Counted from the first letter of the stretch, positions 1 to 10,431 are shown. The stretch is DNA of 64,000 nucleotides from Geobacter sp. DSM 9736 (GCF_900187405.1 NZ_LT896716.1:3286753-3350752); one strand, 5' to 3'. Notes: generated from the letters alone by a model not told the origin. Numbers and translations are program-made.

Positions 1-1
1 G

Positions 2-3000
2 TGGGATACTGCTACGGGGAGCAATGCGACGGTCGTTGCCGTGATAGACAGCGGGGTCGACTACACGCATCCCGACCTGGCGCCGAACATGTGGACCAAT
101 TCAGGGGAGATAGCCGGGAACGGATTGGATGACGACGGCAATGGATATGTGGATGACATTTACGGCATCAATCCTTTTTCGGGTACCAGCGACCCAATGG
201 ACGAGAATGGGCACGGGACGCATGTAGCCGGAATAATCGGGGCTGCAGGGAATAACGGGGAAGGGGTAGCGGGAGTTACCTGGAACACGAAAATATTGGC
301 ATGCAAGGCGGGTGATGCAGCGGAGAGTATAAGCACGAGCAGCGTCATTGCATGTCTTAACTACCTCAAGACGATGAAGAGCAGGGGAGTTAACATCGTT
401 GCAAGCAACAACAGCTGGGGAGGATGGGGCTACTCCAAATCACTATACGAAGCGATAAAAGCGCAGACAGATATCCTTTTCATTGCTTCGGCAGGTAATG
501 ATACCGGAGACAACGACAAGATACCGGTCTACCCTTCCGGATTCAACCTTCCTAACGTAATTTCCGTCACTGCAACCGACGGCGGTGACGGCAAAGCCAG
601 GTTCTCCAATTACGGAAAAAAGAGTGTCCATATAGCGGCTCCCGGGGAGTCCATCTACAGCACGAGGCCGGGAGATAGCTATGGGAGCGGGTCGGGAACG
701 TCATTGGCGGCTCCATTCGTAACCGGTCTGGCCGGTCTGATAAAATCTCACTACCCCGATTCAACCGGGGCGAGGATCAAGAACCTCATCCTTGCGGGTG
801 GTGACCCCGTCGCCGAAATGACCGAGGTGTCCATAACCGGAAGACGGATCAACGCAGCCCGCTCCCTTGCCTGCGTTGACCGCCCTGTTTTCTCGGTCAT
901 CGATTACCCTTCTCCACCCGTCACCGGAGTAGCTGCTACCCTTTCGGTGCTGAGCATCAACTGCGATTCCCCGGCAGGGCCGGTTGTGGTAACTACAGCC
1001 TCCGGTCAGAGCATCACCCTCCTCGATGATGGAGCAGCCCCTGATTCTGCTGCTTCAGACGGCATCTTTACGGGGACGTGGGTCCCTCAGCGGGAAGGGG
1101 AGTACCTGACATTCACTTCTCCGGCCGGCGCAGAGGGGGTGGAAACTCCGGCCCTTACCATCGCATCCACCTACATTGCAGAAGGCAATACCAGGACCAC
1201 CTACAGCTTTTTACTCCGGGCACAGGGAGGAATGCCGCCATACAGGTGGGACGTTCTAAGCGGAAATCTTCCCCCCGGCCTTTCACTGAACAGCACCAGC
1301 GGAGAGATATCCGGCATTCCAGCTACCCCAGGCACATACAGCTTCAACCTCCAGGTCACGGATGGTCTGAACAGAGCGGTTTCGATCGATACCCTCATAA
1401 AGGTGGTGGATGCTCCTGTGGTAGAGCGGTGGGCAAACACATTCGATAACGGCTATGCCGAAACGGGGCGTGGCGTCGTGTCTGACGGAAACGGTAATGT
1501 GCACGTGGGCGTGGATTCCTCCAGTGCAGGCGACTTGACCGGCAACTACGTCACATTCAAGTACGATGCATCGGGTAACGTAGTATGGAGGGAGGACTAC
1601 TCGCCGAGCCAGTACATCACGGCGCACGGTATCGCCATCGACGGTTTCCGCAATACCTATGTCACCGGGTATCTCTTCAGCGGCAAGTGTCTGACCTTGA
1701 AACGGGACTCGCTCGGGAACCTTCTCTGGTCTAAGACGATCGAGGACATGAACTGCTATGGGGTCGCTACCGATCAGTCGGATGGCATCTATCTGGCCGG
1801 ATATTCCAATGGGACCACGAGCGATGCAGCTCTGGTCAAACTGGATGCCGCCGGCAACGTAATATGGACCAAGAAGTTCGATAGCGGCTCCAGCGACCAG
1901 TTCAATGCCGTTACTGTCGACAGGGAAGGCAACATACTGGCAACCGGATCGAAGGGGGGGCTGAATACCGACTGCATCACCAACAAATACGACGGGAGCG
2001 GCAACCTTCTCTGGTCCACAACCTATGACAGCTCATCATACAACGAGTCCGGAACCGGGATTACTACCGATGCGGACAAGAACATCATCGTTGCCAGTTC
2101 TACCTCCTCCAATAACTATCTCACCATTAAGTACGACGCTGACGGTGGGCTGCTTTGGGCACGGACATACAGTGCAGGAGCCTCATCTGTCAGCACTGCA
2201 AGGGGGATCGTTGCAGATCGGCTCGGCAATCTCTACGTTACCGGCTCTTCCCGCGCGACAACGAGTTCGACCTATGACTTCCTCACCCTCAAGTACAACC
2301 CCGAAGGCGTTGTACTCTGGAGCAAGACCTTCGACATGGGGGGGGGTGAAAACGCCTACGGCATTGCTCTCGATGGCGCAGGCAGCATATACGTGACCGG
2401 TAATTCGCAGAGTGGCGTCAACACGGACGCAGTCACTGTAAAGTATTCCGAGTTCCCGCTCATAGTAACCTCCTCGCTGCCGGAAGCTTACTCCGGCGTC
2501 TACTATGGCAGGTCCTTAGCAGTGACAGGCGGGAAGTCCCCCTACACCTGGTCCGTTGCCTCCGGCGCCCTGCCTGAGGGGCTTACGCTTGATGGCTCTT
2601 CCGGCACTATTTCCGGTGTTCCGACAGCGGCGGGTTCTTATTCCTTTGCCGTTGAGGTGGCGGATTCCGAGGGCGCCACGGCTTCAAAAGATTTCAGTGT
2701 CAGCGTTCATCCCCCTCTTGCGATAACTGTAGCATCCATGCCCGGTGCAAAAACGGGCTTGCCATACCTGGAAGGGATAAGCGGAGGCGGCGGCAAATCT
2801 CCATATTCCTGGTCGATAACATCCGGAAGCCTGCCAGATGGATTGACCTTGGACGGTGAAGCAGGGGTGATTGCAGGGACCCCGTTACTGACCGGTTCGT
2901 TTACCTTTACCGTCTTGCTTGCGGACTCCAATGGGTCCACTGTTGAAAAGCCGCTCAGCATTGTCGTCTTCCCTTACCCGCCTGTTGTTACCACATTGTC

Positions 3001-4027
3001 ACTGGCGGTGGCCACGACAGGGGAACATTACGGCCAGACCCTGACCGCAGCCGGCGGCGACGCACCCTATACCTGGTCCGTTATCTCCGGCAGTCTCCCG
3101 TCAGGTATGACTCTCCATGGCCTGGGAACTCTCTCCGGCACTCCGTCAGCCACCGGATCTTATACCTTTGTGGTCATGGTGACCGACGCACAGGCTTCCA
3201 CATCCACACAAGAGCTGACGATAAATGTTTATGAGCCGTTGCGTATCCTTACCACTGCACTTTCTTCCGGGGAGGTGGGAGTTCCCTATTTTGACGCTGT
3301 TGATGGGGCCGGGGGGAAAACCCGGTATTCATGGTCAGTCTCGTCCGGCTCACTTCCCGACGGGCTGTTCCTGGGCAGCGCGATGGGTGTCATCTCGGGG
3401 ACTCCGATTGCTGCAGGTACATTTGCCTTCACTATCCAGTTGACCGACGGTAACGGCTTCACGGTATTCAAACCACTTACCGTCACGATCGATAGCCGCC
3501 AGTTAACCGTGACTACCAGCTCGTTGCCGGGTGGTGCTACCGGGGCACCATATGAACAAGCCCTTGCAGCCACAGGAGGAACATCTCCATATTCCTGGTC
3601 CATTATTTCAGGAAGCCTGCCGGACGGTCTTGTATTAAACCAAACAACAGGGGCGATTACGGGTATACCTGGGCAGGAGGGGGATTATTCCTTCACGGTA
3701 AGGGTAACTGACGCTGCCTCTGCGAGGGTGGACAGGCAGCTGGCATTGGCAGTTTCATGCTCTACACTGCCGGCAAGGGTAAACGGCTTGCTCCAATCCT
3801 ATTTCGGCACGCTGCAAGCCGCTTATGCTGCAGCCGGAGATGGGAATGTGATCGAGCTGCGAAATGTCGCGTTCGCCGATAGCATCACCTTCAACAGGGG
3901 CATTCATGTGGTGATTAAAGGCGGGTACGATTGTTCATATTCGGGAAATGAAGGGCTTACTGCCATAAATGGCCCGCTGGTGATCAATGCGGGATCCATC
4001 GATGTGGAGCACCTGGTAATACGATAG
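2..4027 (+). CDS. Secreted subtilisin-like serine protease with Ig-like and SBBP-type repeats (5' end missing)
   Basis: The reading frame is already open at base 2, so the signal peptide and propeptide lie outside the window. The peptidase S8 triad is visible: Asp in VIDSGVD (near base 47), His in GHGTHVAG (near 212) and Ser in GTSLAAP (701-703). Behind the catalytic domain comes one Ig-like putative domain (about 1180-1410), then a run of SBBP-like units with GNVYVTG/TVKYD-type motifs (about 1440-2450), then five more Ig-like domains (about 2455-3760), each carrying a core like SPYSWSxxSGSLPDGL and ending near VTDxxG. The last ~90 residues (GGYDCSYS, INGPLVI) resemble a parallel beta-helix edge. 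Family knowledge points to an extracellular or cell-surface protease; the substrate is unknown. No C-terminal sorting motif was recognised. It converges on uvrA, 21 bases away. Confidence 0.9.
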   Translation, partial: WDTATGSNATVVAVIDSGVDYTHPDLAPNMWTNSGEIAGNGLDDDGNGYVDDIYGINPFSGTSDPMDENGHGTHVAGIIGAAGNNGEGVAGVTWNTKILACKAGDAAESISTSSVIACLNYLKTMKSRGVNIVASNNSWGGWGYSKSLYEAIKAQTDILFIASAGNDTGDNDKIPVYPSGFNLPNVISVTATDGGDGKARFSNYGKKSVHIAAPGESIYSTRPGDSYGSGSGTSLAAPFVTGLAGLIKSHYPDSTGARIKNLILAGGDPVAEMTEVSITGRRINAARSLACVDRPVFSVIDYPSPPVTGVAATLSVLSINCDSPAGPVVVTTASGQSITLLDDGAAPDSAASDGIFTGTWVPQREGEYLTFTSPAGAEGVETPALTIASTYIAEGNTRTTYSFLLRAQGGMPPYRWDVLSGNLPPGLSLNSTSGEISGIPATPGTYSFNLQVTDGLNRAVSIDTLIKVVDAPVVERWANTFDNGYAETGRGVVSDGNGNVHVGVDSSSAGDLTGNYVTFKYDASGNVVWREDYSPSQYITAHGIAIDGFRNTYVTGYLFSGKCLTLKRDSLGNLLWSKTIEDMNCYGVATDQSDGIYLAGYSNGTTSDAALVKLDAAGNVIWTKKFDSGSSDQFNAVTVDREGNILATGSKGGLNTDCITNKYDGSGNLLWSTTYDSSSYNESGTGITTDADKNIIVASSTSSNNYLTIKYDADGGLLWARTYSAGASSVSTARGIVADRLGNLYVTGSSRATTSSTYDFLTLKYNPEGVVLWSKTFDMGGGENAYGIALDGAGSIYVTGNSQSGVNTDAVTVKYSEFPLIVTSSLPEAYSGVYYGRSLAVTGGKSPYTWSVASGALPEGLTLDGSSGTISGVPTAAGSYSFAVEVADSEGATASKDFSVSVHPPLAITVASMPGAKTGLPYLEGISGGGGKSPYSWSITSGSLPDGLTLDGEAGVIAGTPLLTGSFTFTVLLADSNGSTVEKPLSIVVFPYPPVVTTLSLAVATTGEHYGQTLTAAGGDAPYTWSVISGSLPSGMTLHGLGTLSGTPSATGSYTFVVMVTDAQASTSTQELTINVYEPLRILTTALSSGEVGVPYFDAVDGAGGKTRYSWSVSSGSLPDGLFLGSAMGVISGTPIAAGTFAFTIQLTDGNGFTVFKPLTVTIDSRQLTVTTSSLPGGATGAPYEQALAATGGTSPYSWSIISGSLPDGLVLNQTTGAITGIPGQEGDYSFTVRVTDAASARVDRQLALAVSCSTLPARVNGLLQSYFGTLQAAYAAAGDGNVIELRNVAFADSITFNRGIHVVIKGGYDCSYSGNEGLTAINGPLVINAGSIDVEHLVIR

Positions 4028-4048
4028 GTGCGGAGAGTTTTCGCACAG

Positions 4049-6862
4049 CTACAGCAGTTTCCGTAGAAACTGGCCGGTATAGGACCTGGAGACTTTGGCT
4101 ACATCCTCCGGAGTTCCAGTCGCGACGATTTCCCCTCCCCGGTCCCCCCCTTCGGGCCCCAGGTCTATGATGTAGTCGGCTCTTTTGATCACGTCGAGAT
4201 TGTGCTCTATGATCACGATGGTGTTGCCTGCTTCCACCAGCCGTTCAAGCACTTCAAGCAGCTTCTGGATGTCGGCGAAGTGAAGGCCGGTGGTCGGTTC
4301 GTCCAGGATGTAGATGGTCCGGCCTGTGGCACGCTTCGAGAGCTCCTTGGCGAGCTTCACCCTCTGGGCTTCTCCTCCCGAGAGGGTCGTCGCCGACTGA
4401 CCGAGTTTGATGTATCCGAGCCCGACCTCTTCCAGGGTCTGCAGTTTGCTCCTGATACGGGGGATGTTTTCCATGAACTGTACCGCCTGGCTCACCGTCA
4501 TGTCGAGCACTTCGGCGATGGATTTTCCCTTGTAGCGCACTTCCAGCGTTTCACGGTTATATCGTGCCCCTTTACATACCTCGCAGGTGACAAAAACGTC
4601 GGGGAGGAAGTGCATCTCGATCTTGATGATGCCGTCTCCCGAACATGCCTCGCACCGCCCCCCCTTTACGTTGAAGGAGTAGCGTCCCGGCTTGTATCCC
4701 CGCATCTTCGACTCTGGGAGTTGGGCGAAGATATCCCGTACCTCTGCGAAAATCCCCGTGTAGGTAGCGGGATTGGATCGGGGGGTGCGGCCTATGGGGG
4801 ACTGGTCGATATTGATAACCTTGTCCAGAGCTTCCAGTCCCATGATGTCCCTGACGGCGCCGGCTTTTTCTCTGCTGCGGAAGAGGCGCTGGCAGAGCAC
4901 ACGATGGAGGGTGTCGATGATGAGGGTCGATTTTCCCGAGCCGGAAACACCGGTGACGCAGGTCATGAGGCCGACAGGGATCTCTACGTCCACTTCCTTC
5001 AGGTTGTTCTCCGAAGCTCCTAGCACGCTGATGAACTTTTTGGGCATGCGGCGGGTGGAGGGCACGGCGATGCTCAACTCTCCCGAGAGATACCTGCCGG
5101 TGAGAGATGCTGCGTTGGCCATTATCTCCGTCGGAGTTCCCTGGGCCACGACCTCTCCTCCGTGGACACCCGCCCCCGGACCCATGTCAATCACATGATC
5201 GGCTTCGAGGATCGTCTCTTCGTCATGCTCCACCACGAGGACGGTGTTGCCGATATCGCGCAGATGCTTCAGGGTCTGGAGGAGCCGGGCGTTGTCGCGC
5301 TGGTGCAGCCCGATCGACGGCTCATCCAGGATGTACAGCACCCCGACGAGACTGGAGCCGATCTGGGTCGCGAGGCGGATGCGCTGTCCTTCGCCTCCCG
5401 AAAGCGTTCCCGATGACCGGTCCAGCGAAAGGTAATCCAGGCCGACGTTCACGAGGAAGTGGAGCCGGCTGTTGATCTCCTTTAGAATGCGCCGGGCGAT
5501 TTCCTCCTCCTTTTCCGTCAGCCTGAGGTTGCCGAAGAAGGCGAGGGCATCCTTGATGGAGAGGCCGGTTAGCTCACGTATGTTCCGCCCTCCTACCCGA
5601 ATGAAGAGCGCCTCTTTCTTCAGACGGGCGCCTTCACAGGTGGGGCAGGGCATCACATTCATGTACTTTTCCAACTCCTCCCGGACCTGCTCCGAATCGG
5701 TCTCCCGGAAGCGCCGTTCGAGATTGTTGAGCACGCCTTCGAATTCTTTCGTGTAGGTGTGGCGCCGTCCACTTTCTTCTTCCCACCAGAATTCGATTTT
5801 CTCTTTTCCCGAGCCGCGAAGAATTACCTGCCGCGCCTTTTCCGGCAGTTTCCTGAAAGGGGTGCGGATGTCGAAGCCGTATGCCTTCGCGAGCGCTTCG
5901 AGTGTGAGGTGGAACCAGCCCGAGAGCCGCTTCTCCCAAGGGGCTATGGCCCCTTCCCTGAGCGAAAGGTCGGGATTGGGAACCACTAATTCCTCGTCGA
6001 AATACATCCTCGTGCCGAGGCCGGTGCAGTCAGGGCAGGCGCCGTAGGGATTGTTAAAGGAGAACATCCGCGGTGTCATCTCCGGGTATGAGATTCCGCA
6101 GTCGATGCAGGCGAGGGCTTCGGAGAAGAGGAGCGTTTCTCCCCCCAGGATTTCGACCTTGACGATTCCCTCCGCATGGCTGAGGGCAGTTTCCAGCGAA
6201 TCGGAAAGGCGGCGTCCGATCCCTTCTTTGACGATGAGCCGGTCCACCACGATGTCGATGTCATGCTTCTTGTTCTTGTCGAGGGTTATTTCATCGTTCA
6301 GGTCGAAAGGAGTGCCGTCGATGACGACTCGGACGAAGCCATCCTTGCGCAGCTGATTCAGCTCTTTCCTGTATTCTCCCTTCCGTCCACGGATCATCGG
6401 AGAAAGGAGGCTCAGTTTCGTTCCATCCGGAAGGCCCAGTATCTGGTCCACCATCTGGCTCACCGTTTGCGACGTAATTTCCTTGCCGCAGTTGTAGCAG
6501 TAGGGGCGTCCGACCCGGGCAAAGAGGAGCCGAAGATAATCATAGATTTCGGTAACTGTGCCTACCGTGGAGCGGGGGTTTCTGCTGGTCGTTTTCTGTT
6601 CAATGGATATAGCGGGGGAGAGTCCTTCTATCGACTCGACATCCGGTTTTTCCATCTGCTCAAGAAATTGACGTGCGTAGGCGGAGAGGGATTCCACATA
6701 GCGCCTTTGCCCCTCGGCGTAGATGGTGTCGAAGGCGAGGGTCGATTTACCCGATCCGGAGATGCCGGTTATCACTACCAGCTTGTCTCTTGGTATTTCC
6801 ACGTCGATGCACTTGAGGTTGTGCTCGCACGCCCCTTTTACGATGATTCGATTGTTTGCCAT
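4049..6862 (-). CDS. uvrA: Excinuclease ABC subunit A
   Basis: UvrA is the damage-sensing ATPase of nucleotide excision repair. The 937-residue length is normal for the family. Two ABC ATPase modules are seen: Walker A GISGSGKS at residues 33-40 with signature LSGGEGQR, and a second Walker [10 protein letters not shown] with signature LSGGEAQR. CxxC pairs of the zinc modules are present (CYNCG, CPDCTG, CEACSG, CEVCKG). The start ATG begins [16 protein letters not shown], which matches the usual N-terminus. It is transcribed alone, away from the lipoprotein cluster. uvrC lies about 8.6 kb away on the same strand but not in the same operon. No LexA-type operator could be shown in front of it. 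Confidence 0.98.
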   Translation of the reverse strand: MANNRIIVKGACEHNLKCIDVEIPRDKLVVITGISGSGKSTLAFDTIYAEGQRRYVESLSAYARQFLEQMEKPDVESIEGLSPAISIEQKTTSRNPRSTVGTVTEIYDYLRLLFARVGRPYCYNCGKEITSQTVSQMVDQILGLPDGTKLSLLSPMIRGRKGEYRKELNQLRKDGFVRVVIDGTPFDLNDEITLDKNKKHDIDIVVDRLIVKEGIGRRLSDSLETALSHAEGIVKVEILGGETLLFSEALACIDCGISYPEMTPRMFSFNNPYGACPDCTGLGTRMYFDEELVVPNPDLSLREGAIAPWEKRLSGWFHLTLEALAKAYGFDIRTPFRKLPEKARQVILRGSGKEKIEFWWEEESGRRHTYTKEFEGVLNNLERRFRETDSEQVREELEKYMNVMPCPTCEGARLKKEALFIRVGGRNIRELTGLSIKDALAFFGNLRLTEKEEEIARRILKEINSRLHFLVNVGLDYLSLDRSSGTLSGGEGQRIRLATQIGSSLVGVLYILDEPSIGLHQRDNARLLQTLKHLRDIGNTVLVVEHDEETILEADHVIDMGPGAGVHGGEVVAQGTPTEIMANAASLTGRYLSGELSIAVPSTRRMPKKFISVLGASENNLKEVDVEIPVGLMTCVTGVSGSGKSTLIIDTLHRVLCQRLFRSREKAGAVRDIMGLEALDKVINIDQSPIGRTPRSNPATYTGIFAEVRDIFAQLPESKMRGYKPGRYSFNVKGGRCEACSGDGIIKIEMHFLPDVFVTCEVCKGARYNRETLEVRYKGKSIAEVLDMTVSQAVQFMENIPRIRSKLQTLEEVGLGYIKLGQSATTLSGGEAQRVKLAKELSKRATGRTIYILDEPTTGLHFADIQKLLEVLERLVEAGNTIVIIEHNLDVIKRADYIIDLGPEGGDRGGEIVATGTPEDVAKVSRSYTGQFLRKLL

Positions 6863-7015
6863 AGTCTCCGCTGCCGTAGATAACTGGTTAGAAACGACCG
6901 TGTACTATAACATATAACGCGATAGATGCCCATCATCACGGAAAAATCCCCACCCACCGTGTTGCGTTGTGCCCATCTGCAACCACATAAGTCGCGTTGG
7001 CGGGATACAACCGGA

Positions 7016-7045
7016 TTGAAAACAGGTTAAAGCTTGCGCTATATT
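7016..7045 (+). promoter_or_regulatory. Candidate sigma-70 promoter of the lipoprotein cluster
   Basis: TTGAAA (7016-7021) and TATATT (7040-7045) are separated by 18 bases. They sit about 80 bases before the lipoprotein start chosen at 7123. The open frame that runs further upstream of that start would place this promoter inside coding sequence, which supports the shorter gene. Prediction from consensus only. Confidence 0.45.
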
Positions 7046-7122
7046 CGCCTATACAGACACGCAGCCGGCGCTTCTCACGAGGCAAGGAAGTGCCTGCCGC
7101 CGCCGTCACTACAGGAGGAATG

Positions 7123-8583
7123 ATGCTCCATCCCTCTCACGTTCCTTCCATATCCAGCACTGCTCGCATCAGATTGGCCGGTACACTGGCTGCTCTGATA
7201 TTCGTTACAGGGTGTGCAGCATCGACTACATTTGCACCATACCCGAACAAGATAACCCCATACATTCAGAACCTGCAGACGAAGAAGCAGATCGATTTTT
7301 CCAGGTCGCTGCTCAACGAGTGCCGGAGCAGCGACAGGATACTCTATTCTATGGAACGGGGGAGGATCGCGCAGATTCTCGGTAATTTCGACATGAGCCT
7401 GCAGGACTTTATGCTCAGCATCGAAGCTATTAAGGAGAAGGAGGACAGGGCTTTAGTCAGCGCATCCGGCATCGGCGCCCAATTAGCGGCAGTTTCCCTG
7501 AATGACAACGCCATCCCTTACGAGGGTGAGGGGTACGAGCGAGTGATGCTTCACCATTTCCAGGCGATGAACTACCTCGGTAAACGAGATCTGGAGGGGG
7601 CAGGGGTGGAAATCCGCCGCGCCAATGCGGAGCAGGAAGACGCACTGAGACGGTTTGAGAGGGATCTTGAGAAGGCACGCCGGGAGGCCGAAGAAAAGCA
7701 GATCGACGCGAATCCCGATAACCCGGTGCTGCTGCAACAGTATGCTCAACTCGATGAGGTAGCAGGGAGCGTAAAGAACTCCTTTCAGAACGCATACACC
7801 TTTTACCTTTCCGGGATTGTGTATGAGCTCATCCATCAGCCCGGAGATGCCTACATCGACTATAAAAAGGCACTTGAGATATTCCCGGAGAACATGACTC
7901 TTCAGCGGGATGTGTTCAGGCTGGCGCGGCAATTGGGCATGACTCAGGATCTGGAGGATCTGAAGGGCCGTTTCCCATTGGTTGCGCAGGGAGTGAAGGA
8001 TGACCTGAGTGTTCCAGCCGGAGAGCTTGTCGTCCTGTTCGAGGATGGATTCGTCCCCCAGAAGCAGGAGATGAAAATCCCTTTTCCGGTACCAAGAGTG
8101 GGTGTGGTGGCAATGGCGTTCCCGATGTATCAGGGCAGGTGGGTTCCTCCGATGCCTCTGTATGTGGCCGATGGCGGCAGGCAGATCGGTCGCACCGAGC
8201 CCGTTTGCGACATCAGGGCTCTTGCGGTGAAATCCCTTAAGGAGAAGGTCCCGGCTCTAGCCATTCGCCAGACCATCCGGGCGGTATCCAAGGGAGCCAC
8301 GGTGAAAATGGCAGAGGAGAAGCTTGGTCCCCTGGGCTCTTTTGGCGCCGGTCTGTGGAACCTGCTCAGCGAGAATGCCGATCTTCGCAGCTGGATAACT
8401 CTGCCGGATAATGCGCAGATCATGCGGGTACGTCTACCCCCCGGTTCCTACTGGCTTTCCCTTCAGCATGACGGAACTGCTGCCGCTTCGGAAGTTGGCG
8501 TTGAGATCAGGGAGGGGGGCAAGACCATATTGCGGGTTGTAAGGGCGGGATCTGAGATATACAGTGCCGTCATGTCTTTCTAG
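7123..8583 (+). CDS. COG3014-type outer-envelope lipoprotein
   Basis: The start was set at ATG 7123 because AGGAGG lies at 7113-7118; the adjacent ATG at 7120 is too close to it. The product (486 aa) starts with a type II signal peptide, hydrophobic LAGTLAALIF followed by lipobox VTGC. The mature part is mostly helical with TPR-like stretches (one near SGIVYELIHQPGDAYIDYKKAL) and a charged helix RRFERDLEKARREAEEK. I relate it to the uncharacterised COG3014 lipoproteins, which in other bacteria neighbour ycfL and lpoB genes, exactly as here. The molecular function is unknown. Context suggests a role in cell wall synthesis or its outer-membrane activators, which is inference. Confidence 0.75.
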   Translation: MLHPSHVPSISSTARIRLAGTLAALIFVTGCAASTTFAPYPNKITPYIQNLQTKKQIDFSRSLLNECRSSDRILYSMERGRIAQILGNFDMSLQDFMLSIEAIKEKEDRALVSASGIGAQLAAVSLNDNAIPYEGEGYERVMLHHFQAMNYLGKRDLEGAGVEIRRANAEQEDALRRFERDLEKARREAEEKQIDANPDNPVLLQQYAQLDEVAGSVKNSFQNAYTFYLSGIVYELIHQPGDAYIDYKKALEIFPENMTLQRDVFRLARQLGMTQDLEDLKGRFPLVAQGVKDDLSVPAGELVVLFEDGFVPQKQEMKIPFPVPRVGVVAMAFPMYQGRWVPPMPLYVADGGRQIGRTEPVCDIRALAVKSLKEKVPALAIRQTIRAVSKGATVKMAEEKLGPLGSFGAGLWNLLSENADLRSWITLPDNAQIMRVRLPPGSYWLSLQHDGTAAASEVGVEIREGGKTILRVVRAGSEIYSAVMSF

Positions 8584-8862
8584 TCCGGGAAATTTTCAAG
8601 ATCGAGACGTGAAATCACCTTCTACATCGTAACCTACACGTGCCCCCCGGTATTCAGGCGGCGACCGGGGCTGCAAAGGGTGCTTGAATGACCGGTGATG
8701 CAATTTTCAATACCTTAACTTCACCTATCCTTATTCCCCCTGCAGGATTCTTTCTGTGACTGTAGTGCAGATTATGATAAACAGGGACAGGGACAGCAGG
8801 GGAAGCCGGTTAGGTCCCCGCGTTCGAGCGAAAATGTCGGTGAAATGATGAAAGGATGGGAT

Positions 8863-9297
8863 ATGATACACATGACGCGCGGCTGGATGGGTCTATTGGT
8901 GCTCCTCCTCGGGATGGCGGTGCTGAACGGATGCGGTACGACATCCGGTATAGAGGCCTCCGGAAAAACGGATTGGAACCAGGAGGGGGAGAGGGTACTC
9001 GGAAAAAACATAATCATCAACAATGGCAGTCTCGGACGTGACGTAGAGGTTGTGGACATGCGGAGTGCCATGGTGGGCGACATGATGACGGCGCAGGTTT
9101 CTCTACGTTCGAAGGATCGGGATACCATCAACCTGGAGTATCGGTACGAGTGGTTCGATTTGCAGGGGATGGAAACGGGCAGTTCCAGTGCCTGGAAGCC
9201 GCTCCTCCTCTACAGCCGTGAGACAAGGACCGTGCAGGGAATCGCCCCTGATCCCCGTGCGCGGGAATTCAAGCTGAAGCTCCGGGAAGCCGAATGA
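8863..9297 (+). CDS. YcfL/DUF1425 family lipoprotein
   Basis: A 144-residue lipoprotein with lipobox LNGC after a hydrophobic stretch (GLLVLLLGMAV). ATG 8863 is preferred over the ATGs at 8845 and 8848 because AAAGGA lies six bases before it. The mature domain has the YcfL pattern: a conserved VEVVDMRSAMVGDMMTAQV strand segment, then LEYRYEWFDLQGME and a small beta-sandwich ending in FKLKLRE. YcfL proteins are encoded next to LpoB in several proteobacteria and are thought to be periplasm-facing outer-membrane lipoproteins; their precise role is not established. The gap of about 280 bases from the gene upstream holds a GC-rich inverted repeat near 8646-8672 but no T-run. Confidence 0.8.
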   Translation: MIHMTRGWMGLLVLLLGMAVLNGCGTTSGIEASGKTDWNQEGERVLGKNIIINNGSLGRDVEVVDMRSAMVGDMMTAQVSLRSKDRDTINLEYRYEWFDLQGMETGSSSAWKPLLLYSRETRTVQGIAPDPRAREFKLKLREAE

Positions 9298-9337
9298 ACT
9301 CTCTGTTCGTGTCGATCTTAATTCAAGTGAGGATACT

Positions 9338-9940
9338 ATGAAGATAGGGAAAGCTTGTGTGGCAATTGTGTCTATAGCGATGGCTCTTGCTTCCGGGGGG
9401 TGTGCAACTTCCGTTCAGTATGGCGACGCCGGATCGGCTAAGCCGCTCAGCACTGAATTCGGATCTTCCGACCTGCAGCAGATCGCGGAGAAGATGGTTG
9501 ATTCGCTGGTCGCTTTCCCCCCTGTTGTCGAGGTGACGAGCCAGCGCCGTCCGGTGATTACGGTAGATAAGGTCAAGAACAAGACCATGCAGCACATAGA
9601 TACCGAATCCGTAACCGATTCAATTCGTACAAGGCTCATCAGGACTGGCAAGTTCCGGTTCATCGACCGGACAACCGACGCCGCTGCCGTTGAGGAGATC
9701 AAGATACAGCAGGAGAGCGGGCTCGTGGACAAGAATACGGCGGTGGATTTCGGAAACCAGATCGGAGCCGAGTACCTGCTTACCTCGAACTTTTCGGAGA
9801 TAAAGCAGAAGGCAAGCGGCGTCACCGACGTCTATTACAAGTTCACGATGAACTTGAAGAACCTGAAGACGGGTATTCTCGAATGGTCGGATGAAATGGA
9901 GATCCGCAAGGTAGCCAAGCGGTCCATGTTCGGGAGCTGA
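9338..9940 (+). CDS. lpoB: LpoB-like penicillin-binding protein activator
   Basis: A 200-residue predicted lipoprotein: MKIGKACVAIVSIAMALASG leads into the lipidation cysteine (SGGC, a somewhat loose lipobox). The mature domain has the LpoB features: SSDLQQIAEKMVDSL, PVITVDKVKNKTMQHIDTES, then TDSIRTRLIRTGKFRFIDR and a final strand pair around YYKFTMNLKNLKTGILEWSD. In E. coli, LpoB reaches from the outer membrane through the peptidoglycan to switch on PBP1b; assigning the same role here is by family. It lies 40 bases after the ycfL-like gene and 2 bases before the DUF1566 gene, so all three are probably cotranscribed. Confidence 0.85.
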   Translation: MKIGKACVAIVSIAMALASGGCATSVQYGDAGSAKPLSTEFGSSDLQQIAEKMVDSLVAFPPVVEVTSQRRPVITVDKVKNKTMQHIDTESVTDSIRTRLIRTGKFRFIDRTTDAAAVEEIKIQQESGLVDKNTAVDFGNQIGAEYLLTSNFSEIKQKASGVTDVYYKFTMNLKNLKTGILEWSDEMEIRKVAKRSMFGS

Positions 9941-9942
9941 CG

Positions 9943-10431
9943 ATGAGAAATTTACTTCTTGCGGTGCTTTGCCTGTTGATTTCCGCGTGCGCTGCTCCCC
10001 ACAGCTTCGTCCTTCTCGACCAGACGGCGGTGGACCAGACGACGGGGCTTGTATGGGCGAAGCATGCGAATCTTCCGGGGAAGCAGCTCTTCTGGAAGGG
10101 GGATGGGAACGTCTATGAATTCATCCAGAAACTAAACAAAGATAACTACGCCGGCTATGCCGACTGGCGGGTTCCCACAAAAGATGAACTTGCCGATCTG
10201 ATCGGTCATGCCAAGAGCTTCGGATACGATCCCGCCAACCGGGAGACGTGGCCCTTCCAGAAGCTGCGTCTGCAGGGCTTCCAGGATGTCCGCGACTACG
10301 GATACTGGAGCTCGACGCGAAAGTCTCCGACAGAGCTTTGGATCGCGGACCTGGCATACGGATCAGTTAAACCGGCCCTCGACACTAAACCGTACTATCT
10401 CTGGCCGGTTCGCGGAGGCCGCAACCGATGA
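9943..10431 (+). CDS. DUF1566 (Lcl C-terminal-like) domain lipoprotein
   Basis: A 162-residue product with a clear type II signal peptide and lipobox ISAC. The mature part holds the DUF1566 pattern: DQTTGLVWAKHAN near the start, NYAGYADWRVPTKDEL in the middle and YGYWSSTRKSPTELW before a terminal YYLWPVRGG. This fold is related to the C-terminal domain of Legionella Lcl and to formylglycine-generating-enzyme-like or C-type-lectin-like folds; no enzymatic residues can be argued. It begins two bases after lpoB and closes the cluster, being followed by a strong terminator. It may bind glycans or proteins at the envelope, which is inference. Confidence 0.8.
   Translation: MRNLLLAVLCLLISACAAPHSFVLLDQTAVDQTTGLVWAKHANLPGKQLFWKGDGNVYEFIQKLNKDNYAGYADWRVPTKDELADLIGHAKSFGYDPANRETWPFQKLRLQGFQDVRDYGYWSSTRKSPTELWIADLAYGSVKPALDTKPYYLWPVRGGRNR

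Noticed and set aside
4028-4046. GTGCG...CGCAC as terminator between the subtilase and uvrA
   Set aside because: Five-bp stem without T-run; too weak.
4202-5023. Plus-strand open frame antisense to uvrA
   Set aside because: uvrA is complete and conserved on the other strand, and the frame has no ribosome binding site or family features.
6886-6899. GGTTAGAAACGACC as a LexA-type site before uvrA
   Set aside because: The spacing between half-sites is shorter than in the LexA consensus I know for this group.
8646-8672. CCCCGGT/ACCGGGG inverted repeat as a terminator after the COG3014-type gene
   Set aside because: A 12-base loop and no T-run; the next genes are likely in the same functional cluster.
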